A DNA stretch of 11,262 nucleotides, from assembly GCA_031267335.1 (NCBI GenBank), contig JAIRZH010000028.1:1-11262 (forward strand). Reading direction: 5' to 3'. Source of the DNA: Oscillospiraceae bacterium. GTDB lineage: Bacteria; Bacillota; Clostridia; Oscillospirales; Acutalibacteraceae. This document shows, in pieces, positions 5,222 through 11,262 of the stretch. Below the pieces are notes generated by a model, which saw only the letters and a program-made list of their open reading frames with translations, ran no database searches and had not been told where the DNA came from. Positions within the stretch are counted from its first letter, which is position 1; each line of letters begins with the position of its first letter. The position numbers and the translations under genes were made by a program.

Positions 5222-6592
5222 ATGATTGATGAAAATTTAATGCAAAAAATTATAAATCTGTGTAAAAACAGGGGATTTATATTTCAAGGTTCTGAAATTT
5301 ATGGCGGATTAGCTAATACTTGGGATTATGGGCCTTTGGGTGTATTGCTGAAAAATAATATAAAAAATGCTTGGATTAAGAAATTCGTTCAAGAAAATCC
5401 AAATAATTTTTTGATTGATACAGCGATTCTTATGAATCCAAGTGTCTGGGAAGCTTCAGGACATTTAAAAGGTTTTTCCGATCCGCTTTTAGATTGTCGT
5501 ATTTGTAAATATCGTTATCGTGCTGATAAACTTATCGAAGAAAATGGCGGAAAATCTGTAGAAATGAATTCCCAAACAATGGAAAATTTTATCGAAGATA
5601 ATAAAATAAAATGCCCAAATTGTGGTGGCATAAATTTTACTAAAATTCGGCAATTTAACTTAATGTTCAAAACCTTTCAAGGTGTAACCGAAGAAAATAA
5701 AAACGAGATTTATTTGCGCCCAGAAACCGCTCAAGGGATTTTTGTTAATTTTTTTAATGTTTTTAGAAGCACCAGAAAAAAAATGCCGTTCGGTGTTGCG
5801 CAATCCGGAAAATCTTTTAGAAATGAAATAACTCCTGGCAATTTTTTATTTCGCATGCGTGAATTTGAACAAATGGAGCTTGAATTTTTTTGCGAACCAT
5901 CTATGAGCGATTATTGGTTTAAATATTGGCGAGAATTTTGTTTTAATTGGTTAATACAATTCGGAATAAAAAAAGAAAACATTAAATTCCGTGATCATGA
6001 AAAAAATGAGCTTTCGCATTATTCGAAAAGCACTACAGATATAGAATTTTTGTTCCCATTTGGTTGGGGCGAACTTTGGGGCATTGCTAATCGTGGCAAT
6101 TTTGATTTAACTCAGCATCAGAAATTTTCTAATAAATCACTTGAATATTTTGATTCTGAAACTGGTGAAAAATATATTCCTTATGTAATTGAGCCTTCTC
6201 TTGGACTAGATAGAGTATTTTTGGCATTTTTATGTAATTTTTATGAAGAAGAGCGTCTTTTAAACGGCGAAACTCGAATAGTGCTTAAATTTGATTATGA
6301 TTTAGCACCAATTAAATCATGTGTGATGCCACTTTCCAAAAAATTAAATAAGAAAGCATTTGAAATTTATAAAGCTATTTCCAAAAATATTATGTCAGAT
6401 TATGATGAATCAGGTTCTATTGGTAAAAGATACCGCCGTCAAGATGAAATTGGCACACCTTGGTGTATAACTTATGATTTTGAAAGCGAAAATGATGGAA
6501 AAGTTACTGTTCGAAATCGTGATACAATGAAACAGGAACGTATTGAGATAGATAATTTGGTTAAAAAATTAACTCAGAATTTTAATAAATAG
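5222..6592 (+). CDS. glyS: Glycyl-tRNA synthetase, alpha2 class II type
   Basis: This enzyme charges tRNA-Gly with glycine using ATP. At 456 residues it is the single-chain homodimeric type (also called glyQS), not the two-subunit alpha/beta type. It opens with the typical KNRGFIFQGSEIYGGLANTW. A Cys pair C92/C95 (CRIC) and a second pair C131/C134 (CPNC) form an apparent zinc site. LRPETAQGIFVNF (165-177) is the family hallmark. Motif 2 runs from GKSFRNEI to RMREFEQMELEFF (196-224), and motif 3 is EPSLGLDR (324-331). The anticodon-binding domain starts near 362, and GKRYRRQDEIGTPWC (401-415) is in the usual place. AAGGA lies 9 bases before the ATG. dnaA begins 14 bases after the stop, so the two are probably cotranscribed. 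Confidence 0.96.
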   Translation: MIDENLMQKIINLCKNRGFIFQGSEIYGGLANTWDYGPLGVLLKNNIKNAWIKKFVQENPNNFLIDTAILMNPSVWEASGHLKGFSDPLLDCRICKYRYRADKLIEENGGKSVEMNSQTMENFIEDNKIKCPNCGGINFTKIRQFNLMFKTFQGVTEENKNEIYLRPETAQGIFVNFFNVFRSTRKKMPFGVAQSGKSFRNEITPGNFLFRMREFEQMELEFFCEPSMSDYWFKYWREFCFNWLIQFGIKKENIKFRDHEKNELSHYSKSTTDIEFLFPFGWGELWGIANRGNFDLTQHQKFSNKSLEYFDSETGEKYIPYVIEPSLGLDRVFLAFLCNFYEEERLLNGETRIVLKFDYDLAPIKSCVMPLSKKLNKKAFEIYKAISKNIMSDYDESGSIGKRYRRQDEIGTPWCITYDFESENDGKVTVRNRDTMKQERIEIDNLVKKLTQNFNK

Positions 6593-6606
6593 GAAAATAA
6601 AAATAT

Positions 6607-7908
6607 ATGGACTCATTTTTTCAAGTTTGGGGATTAATTTTAGATTATTGTAAAGATAAAATTACAGAAGTTGCTTACAAAACTTGGATCGCTAAAATAT
6701 CGCCAAGAGAACTTGATTTCGACAACGGAGTTGCAGTTCTTGTAACGCCAAATGATTTTTATCAAAAAACAATCGATAAATGCTATAAGCCTCTTTTAGT
6801 TAAAGCATTCGAAGAAGTTTTTGGTTCAGTTTTTGATTTAGACATCGTTACTCAAAAACAAGAAAAAACCCCAAATGCAATTTCTAACAATTTCACTTCT
6901 GAGTTTTCATTTGAAAACTATATAGTAGGGCCTTCTAATAAATTCGCCCATGCCGCAGCGCTGGCAGTTGCCGCGAACCCTTCACATGCTTATAATCCAT
7001 TATTTATTTATGGAAATTCTGGTCTTGGCAAAACTCATTTACTTTATGCTATAAGAAATGATGTTGAAAAAAATCGTTCAAATTTTACCGTAATTTACAT
7101 AAAAGGCGATGAATTCACTAATGAACTTATTGATGCGATTCGGCGAAATTCTACGATTGATTTTCATTTAAAATACAGAAAGGCAGATATTTTATTAGTT
7201 GATGACATACAATTCATCGCTGGAAAAAACGCAACGCAAGAAGAGTTTTTTCACACTTTTAATTCTCTTTATGAGGCCAATAAACAGATTGTTTTGACTT
7301 CAGATAGACCGCCCAAGGAAATTCGTACCTTAGAAGAACGCTTACGTACAAGATTCGAGTGGGGCCTAATAGCGGACATTCAGCCACCGGATTTTGAAAC
7401 AAGAATTGCATTAATTAAACGCAAGGCTGAAAATTTAAAATTAAAGCTCCCCAATGAAGTTTGTGATTTTATTGCTAAAAAACTTAAATCCAATATTCGC
7501 CAGCTCGAAGGCGCAGTCAAAAAAATAAAAGCATATATAATACTTAACAATGCAAAACCAACAATACAAGTCGCGCAAACGGCAATCGCTGATGTTCTTA
7601 ACAACGATTCGCCGCCACTTGTAACTATTGATCGTATTATCAACGAAACAGCTCGTACTTTTTCTATCGACCCGAAAGATCTTCGTTCTGCAAAACGTTC
7701 AGCAAGAATTTCGAAAGCACGTAAAATTGCAATTCATGTCACTAGGTTAATTACGCAATTGCCTCTTGCAGAAATAGGCAAACAATTCGGTGGCCGTGAT
7801 CATTCCACCATTGTTTATTCACTTACTCAAACAGAAGGCGCATTGGCTTGTGATCCGCAAAAACGCGAAATTGTAGAAGATATAATAAAAAATGTGCGTA
7901 TGGTTTAA
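6607..7908 (+). CDS. dnaA: Chromosomal replication initiator protein DnaA
   Basis: DnaA binds oriC, forms an ATP-dependent filament and melts the origin. The 433-residue protein has all four domains. Domain I (1-80) begins with the WxxxLxxxxxxI-type pattern; the linker is short (about 83-100). The AAA+ core carries Walker A GNSGLGKT (136-143), Walker B LLVDD (196-200), sensor-1 TSDRPP (231-236), the box VII segment LEERLRTRFEWGL (242-254) and sensor-2 region IRQLEGA (297-303). Domain IV carries the DNA-binding signature GGRDHSTIVYS (395-405). An AGGA that overlaps the glyS stop lies 12 bases before the ATG, which is rather far. Downstream there is no dnaN but a repeat-filled spacer, then recD2. 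I found no TTATNCACA box near the gene, so the origin is probably elsewhere. Confidence 0.96.
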   Translation: MDSFFQVWGLILDYCKDKITEVAYKTWIAKISPRELDFDNGVAVLVTPNDFYQKTIDKCYKPLLVKAFEEVFGSVFDLDIVTQKQEKTPNAISNNFTSEFSFENYIVGPSNKFAHAAALAVAANPSHAYNPLFIYGNSGLGKTHLLYAIRNDVEKNRSNFTVIYIKGDEFTNELIDAIRRNSTIDFHLKYRKADILLVDDIQFIAGKNATQEEFFHTFNSLYEANKQIVLTSDRPPKEIRTLEERLRTRFEWGLIADIQPPDFETRIALIKRKAENLKLKLPNEVCDFIAKKLKSNIRQLEGAVKKIKAYIILNNAKPTIQVAQTAIADVLNNDSPPLVTIDRIINETARTFSIDPKDLRSAKRSARISKARKIAIHVTRLITQLPLAEIGKQFGGRDHSTIVYSLTQTEGALACDPQKREIVEDIIKNVRMV

Positions 7909-7925
7909 GAATTTATATTCATTAC

Positions 7926-8041
7926 AAAGTCTGTTTGATATCTTTAAGTATATAAGTTTTATAATAAAATTTTTAAAATTTAAAGTACGTTTAAAGCAAC
8001 TCAGAATTTTAACTAAATATATGCTGTTTTAAAGATATCGC
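7926..8041. repeat. Family B inverted-repeat element, copy 2
   Basis: GATATCTTTAA (7937-7947) has an exact inverted copy TTAAAGATATC at 8029-8039, close to the two ends. The left end AAAGTCTGTTT (7926-7936) corresponds to the AGAGCCTGCCT end of B1, and AAAATTTTTAAAATT (7966-7980) is identical to the B1 inner arm (3400-3414). The unit is about 116 bp with no coding capacity. Its right edge abuts or overlaps the left edge of A2, so the exact limit is uncertain. It begins 17 bases after the dnaA stop. Confidence 0.55.
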
Positions 8042-8208
8042 AGTCTGACTTCAATAAGTTAAAAGATGCGAATTTTTTGACAATTTTTAAACACTTTTAG
8101 TACCATTTTGCTTCACTTTGTTGGTACCAAACTGAGGAAAATAAGCGAAAAAATGCTAAAAAGTTGCGGTCGGGGGGCTTGATTGAAGATAAGTTATTAG
8201 ACAGGTTC
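8042..8208. repeat. Family A inverted-repeat element, copy 2
   Basis: The left end AGTCTGACTTCAATAAGTTA and the right end, read on the other strand from 8208 as GAACCTGTCTAATAACTTAT, share CTGxCT, AATAA and TTA blocks. TA follows at 8209-8210. Compared with A1 it keeps AAGATGCGAATTTTT (8063-8077), GAGGAAAATAAG and AAGCGAAAAA, with a different hairpin between them: TTTAGTACCA (8096-8105) pairs with TGGTACCAAA (8122-8131) with one mismatch. A run of six G (8172-8177) stands out. This copy shows the uninterrupted sequence at the place where B1 sits in A1. Confidence 0.55.
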
Positions 8209-8358
8209 TAAACTAAAATATAAATTTTAGATAATTTTTTTAATATTTTTTTTAGTGTCGTTTTTTAATTTTATTTAATTTAAAAACTTTGCGATTTTGC
8301 TATATAAAATTATAAGATTAGAATTGAATAAAAACTATTTTAAAAAGATGGTAATAAT
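8209..8358. other. Spacer upstream of recD2
   Basis: Very A/T-rich leader with no DnaA boxes, no strong hairpin and no clear -35/-10 pair. The nearest -10-like word is TATAAA at 8301-8306. The recD2 Shine-Dalgarno site is weak: AGATGG around 8346-8351, 8 bases before a TTG start. Confidence 0.35.
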
Positions 8359-10539
8359 TTGGCTGAAAAATTACGTGGAGTTATCGAAAGAGTTACATAT
8401 TCTGATGAAAATAATGGTTTTGGTGTTTTGAAAATGCGTTGCAAAGGTTTTTCGGAGTTTGTAACAATAATTGGAAATATAGCTCATATCAGCATTGGAA
8501 CGGTCATATTAGCAGATGGAAAATGGTCTTCGAATCAAAAATTTGGCAGACAATTTGAAGTTTTAAATTTTGAAGAAATTCTACCAGCAAATATTTTTGG
8601 AATTGAAAAATATCTTGGGAGCGGTCTTATAAAAGGAATAGGCCCGAAATATGCTAAATTAATAGTTAATCGTTTTGGCGCACAAACACTTGAAATAATC
8701 GAAAATAGTCCTGAAAAATTAGCTGAAATTTCAAAATTAGGAAGTAAAAGAATCAATGCCGTTAAAAAAGCTTGGAATAGTCAAAAAGACATTAAAAATC
8801 TTATGATTTTCCTCCAAGAAGCTGGTGTTTCTACTGCACTCGGGCATAGAATTTATAAGGTCTGGGGCAAAAAAAGTATCGAAAAAATTAAAGAAAATCC
8901 ATATGCACTTGCTGACAAAATAGATAGAATTGGATTCATGACTGCTGATATTATTGCTCAGAAACTTGGTGTTGATAAAGATTCGCACAACCGGTGCCGT
9001 GCTGGAATCTTTTATGTTTTAAATCACTTAGCTGATAAAGAAGGCCATTGCTGCGTTCCGTCTGATGAACTTGTAGAAAAATGTTCAGAAATACTCGGAA
9101 TTAAAGATTCTAAAATAATTATTAGCCGTGATAATATGCTTAGAAATAAAGAATTATTTTTAGAAAACGATAAGAAAATTTATCTCCCGGCATTTTTCTT
9201 TTCAGAAATTGGTTTAGCACGAAGAATTAAAAAAATCTCAAATCCTTCAAAAACCGAAATTTTACTAAATGAATACGAGTTTGAAGATCAACTCAAAGAT
9301 TTACAAAATAAAAATGATATTAAATATGATAAATTTCAAATTGAAGCAATAAAAACTGCAGTAAACTCTAAGTTTTCAATTATAACAGGTGGTGCAGGAG
9401 TCGGTAAAACCACAATTACAAAGGCGATTATTGAATTTTTCAAGAAACAAAATAAAAAAATTTTGCTTGCCGCTTCAACTGGCAGAGCTGCGAAAAGGAT
9501 GAGTGAAACTTGCGGTTGTACATCTAAAACAATACATAGATTACTTGGTCACAGCATCGGAGGTGGCTTTGAAAAAAATGAAGAAAATAAACTAAACGGT
9601 AATATTTTAATCGTTGACGAAACCTCGATGATCGACTTAATTTTGATGTATAATCTTATGAAAGCCGTCCCTGATGAAATGAGTGTGATTTTAATAGGAG
9701 ATATAAATCAGCTTCCTTCCATTGGAGCCGGAAATGTTTTGAAAGACATAATTGAATCTAAGATTATTCCTGTTATTAAACTTACGAAAATTTACAGACA
9801 ATCATTAAAAAGTAATATAATTACGAATTCACACAAAATAAACAGTGGTGAAATGCCGGATTTGAAAGGCACTTTAGATTTCTTTTTCATTGAAAACAAT
9901 AATGCTGATAAAATAACTGAATTAGTATTGGATTTATGCACAAGAAGACTTCCAAATTATTATAAAGTAAATCCAATTTCAGATATTCAAGTTTTAGCTC
10001 CGACCAGAAAAACTCAGTTTGGGGCTGATAATCTAAATAAAATTTTACAGGCAAAATTAAATAAAAATACTATTTATTTACGTCACGGTATGAATGAATT
10101 TCGCCTTGGCGATAAGATTATGCAAGTGAAAAATAATTACCGAAAAGATATTTTTAACGGCGACATCGGAATCATAAGTGAAGTTAACTTAAATGACACT
10201 TTTTTAAAAGTGAATTTTGATGGAAAATATATTAATTATGATGTTTCCGAACTTGAAGAGCTAACGCTTGCTTACGCTTGCACAATTCATAAATCTCAAG
10301 GCGGGCAGTATCCAATTACAGTGATTTTGTTGCCATTTAATCCAAAAATGCTTGAAAGGAATCTTCTTTATACAGCAGTTACAAGAGCTGAGAAAATTTG
10401 TATTCTAATAGGCGAAAAGCGAGCAATAAAATATGCCGTCCAAAATAATTCTGCACATAAAAGATATACTTTGCTTGCGGAAAGATTGAGAAAATTAAAG
10501 ATATTGTCAAACCAGGATATTTTGAATTTAAATGTATAA
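8359..10539 (+). CDS. recD2: RecD2-type ATP-dependent DNA helicase
   Basis: RecD2 is a 5'-3' superfamily 1B helicase found in bacteria that use it outside RecBCD; it acts in DNA repair and replication fork maintenance. The 726-residue length fits the family. The N-terminal domain (1-75, LRGVIERVTYSDENNGFGVL) is followed by helix-hairpin-helix-like segments: LIKGIGPKYAKLIVNRFG (90-107), ISKLGSKRI (124-132) and DRIGFMTADIIAQKLG (189-204). Helicase motifs follow: Walker A GGAGVGKT (344-351), GRAAKRM (375-381), motif II VDET (419-422), motif III GDINQLPSIGAG (447-458), motif IV YRQS (479-482), motif V TIHKSQGGQ (642-650) and motif VI YTAVTRA (671-677). The start is TTG at 8359; it gives the typical MAEKLRGVIERV and no ATG is available in frame nearby. 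No recB or recC is present. The next gene starts 26 bases downstream. Confidence 0.95.
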   Translation: MAEKLRGVIERVTYSDENNGFGVLKMRCKGFSEFVTIIGNIAHISIGTVILADGKWSSNQKFGRQFEVLNFEEILPANIFGIEKYLGSGLIKGIGPKYAKLIVNRFGAQTLEIIENSPEKLAEISKLGSKRINAVKKAWNSQKDIKNLMIFLQEAGVSTALGHRIYKVWGKKSIEKIKENPYALADKIDRIGFMTADIIAQKLGVDKDSHNRCRAGIFYVLNHLADKEGHCCVPSDELVEKCSEILGIKDSKIIISRDNMLRNKELFLENDKKIYLPAFFFSEIGLARRIKKISNPSKTEILLNEYEFEDQLKDLQNKNDIKYDKFQIEAIKTAVNSKFSIITGGAGVGKTTITKAIIEFFKKQNKKILLAASTGRAAKRMSETCGCTSKTIHRLLGHSIGGGFEKNEENKLNGNILIVDETSMIDLILMYNLMKAVPDEMSVILIGDINQLPSIGAGNVLKDIIESKIIPVIKLTKIYRQSLKSNIITNSHKINSGEMPDLKGTLDFFFIENNNADKITELVLDLCTRRLPNYYKVNPISDIQVLAPTRKTQFGADNLNKILQAKLNKNTIYLRHGMNEFRLGDKIMQVKNNYRKDIFNGDIGIISEVNLNDTFLKVNFDGKYINYDVSELEELTLAYACTIHKSQGGQYPITVILLPFNPKMLERNLLYTAVTRAEKICILIGEKRAIKYAVQNNSAHKRYTLLAERLRKLKILSNQDILNLNV

Positions 10540-10565
10540 ATAACCAGGAGAAAAATCAAATAAAT

Positions 10566-11262
10566 ATGAAAAAAGAAAAAAAAAAGGGGGGGCACGAGGA
10601 TCATTGCTAGAATTAAATTCAGAAAATCCAAAAAGTTAAGCAAGAACTTTTTAAAAACTCTTGCTGCGAGCTTAACAGTTTTGAATCTATTTTCTAGTAA
10701 TTTTAATTCAGTTAAAGCTGTTATTAATAAAGCTGTTATTAATGAAAAGACTTCAAAAAATAGCTATAAGAAATTAATTAGCAATATTAAACAAAAAGAA
10801 ACCAAAAATATTATAAAACTTGCCGGTATAGGGGTTTCGTTAATTTCAACAATATATTTTGTAATTAAAAGATATAATAAATATACAAAAGAAAATATTC
10901 AGCAAGAAAATGAAGCTCAAATAAAAAAACTTCAGCAAGAAAATGAAGCTCAAATAAAAAAACTTCAGCAAGAAAATGAAGCTCAAATAAAAGAAATTCA
11001 GCAAGAAAATGAAGCTAAATTAAAAGAAATTCAGCAAGAAAATGAAGCTCGAATAAAAAAACTTCAGCAAGAAAATGAAGCTCAAATAAAAAAAATTCAG
11101 GAAAAAGACAATACTCGGCGAAAAAAAGAAGTTCAATTAAAAAAAAATTCTAAACAATGGTTCGAAACTTTCGAGACACAATATAAAGAAATGGTAATAT
11201 CATTTAGAGAAAATTTAAATAGTGACGAAAAAATAAAAATATTTGTAAATTTTTGCCTCGAA
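10566..11262 (+). CDS. Membrane-anchored coiled-coil protein, start out of frame at an A10G7 tract (partial)
   Basis: From 10570 to the window end the frame is open for 231 codons but contains no standard start codon near its beginning. The ATG at 10566 opens a frame that stops after 14 residues (TAG at 10608). A run of ten A (10576-10585) then seven G (10586-10592) separates them. One base fewer in the tract would join them. Numbered that way, a K/R-rich start is followed by a hydrophobic segment KTLAASLTVLNLFSS (30-44) and SVKA (48-51), which looks like a signal peptide cut site. A second hydrophobic span NIIKLAGIGVSLISTIYFVI (81-100) looks transmembrane. Then come six 11-residue coiled-coil repeats and a charged region that continues past the edge. 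I recognise no family. AGGAG at 10546-10550 is 15 bases from the ATG, too far to be ideal. It may be a phase-variable, slippage-rescued or newly broken gene. Confidence 0.6.
10576..10592 (+). repeat. A10G7 homopolymer tract near the start of the coiled-coil gene
   Basis: Ten A followed directly by seven G, four codons after the ATG at 10566. Such a G-run is conspicuous in DNA this AT-rich. Homopolymers here are prone to replication slippage and, for the A-run, transcriptional slippage. A net change of -1 or +2 bases places the ATG in frame with the long downstream frame. Confidence 0.85.
10714..10743 (+). repeat. Two tandem 15-bp repeats
   Basis: AAAGCTGTTATTAAT occurs at 10714-10728 and again at 10729-10743, exactly repeated. 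In the long frame it encodes KAVIN twice, just after the predicted signal peptide. It is an in-frame duplication, so it changes length but not frame. Confidence 0.9.
10900..11097 (+). repeat. Six tandem 33-bp repeats encoding hendecad coiled coil
   Basis: Units start at 10900, 10933, 10966, 10999, 11032 and 11065. Each begins CAGCAAGAAAATGAAGCT and encodes QQENEA followed by variants of QIKKL: QIKKL, QIKKL, QIKEI, KLKEI, RIKKL and QIKKI. The first two units are identical. Variation sits in the last five codons and is conservative. An 11-residue period with hydrophobic residues near the end fits a hendecad, a slightly right-handed or unwound coiled coil. Near-identity at DNA level indicates recent expansion by duplication, and copy number probably varies between strains. 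A degraded seventh unit begins at 11098 with CAGGAAAAAGAC. Confidence 0.93.

Noticed and set aside
7909..8358. Possible oriC next to dnaA
   Set aside because: No DnaA-box-like 9-mers were seen, and most of the spacer is explained by repeat elements A2 and B2.
10603..10605. ATT as the true start of the coiled-coil gene
   Set aside because: GAGGA ends only 2 bases upstream, too close for a Shine-Dalgarno site, and ATT starts are very rare; the ATG with a shifted tract explains the frame better.
10900..11097. Regularly spaced repeats that could suggest a CRISPR array
   Set aside because: The 33-bp units are directly tandem with no spacers, and they preserve an open reading frame with conservative amino-acid changes.

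Overview
This is an AT-rich, low-coding-density stretch of a bacterial chromosome (GC looks like roughly a quarter to 30% by eye; not computed). All recognisable genes lie on the + strand. The set includes RecD2-type helicase, single-chain (alpha2) glycyl-tRNA synthetase, YidD, a bacterial thioredoxin reductase and a Clostridia-like DnaA, with strong Shine-Dalgarno sites. That points to a Firmicutes/Clostridia-like lineage. The low GC, long decayed spacers, relics of transposases, small inverted-repeat elements and a homopolymer-broken reading frame suggest a reduced, host-associated or endosymbiotic genome. The lineage and lifestyle are inference. TGA is used as a stop and Trp is encoded by TGG, so the code is standard.

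Layout. 1-1233 is a transposon graveyard. It holds an unrecognised open frame running in from the left edge, then a 428-bp TA-flanked relic of an IS5-like element on the minus strand (335-762) with a GC-rich hairpin in it, then the N-terminal stub of an IS630-type transposase (830-934). 1234-3270 is a tight three-gene run: yidD, trxB (TTG start, Shine-Dalgarno overlapping the yidD stop) and a ZnuA/TroA-like metal-binding protein (ATGA overlap with trxB). 3271-3765 is a spacer filled by one small inverted-repeat element inserted inside another. pgk follows (3766-4965), then a 256-bp spacer, then glyS and dnaA with a 14-bp gap. The 450-bp dnaA-recD2 spacer holds relatives of the same two repeat families, now side by side. 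recD2 (8359-10539, TTG start) is followed by a broken or switchable gene for a membrane-anchored coiled-coil protein that runs off the right edge.

How it works together. The intact genes are core housekeeping: membrane protein insertion (YidD), thiol redox (TrxB), metal capture (the binding protein, though its permease and ATPase are not here), glycolysis (Pgk), translation (GlyRS), replication initiation (DnaA) and DNA repair or helicase activity (RecD2). They do not form one pathway. The accessory interest lies in two things. First, a family of TA-flanked elements with GAGCCTG/AAGTCTG-like ends has colonised the spacers, including right at stop codons, and one copy has an apparent empty site within the same window. 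Second, the gene at 10566 has an A10G7 tract just after its ATG and a long signal-peptide, membrane and hendecad-repeat frame one base out of register. This looks like a contingency locus, a slippage-rescued gene or a fresh pseudogene.
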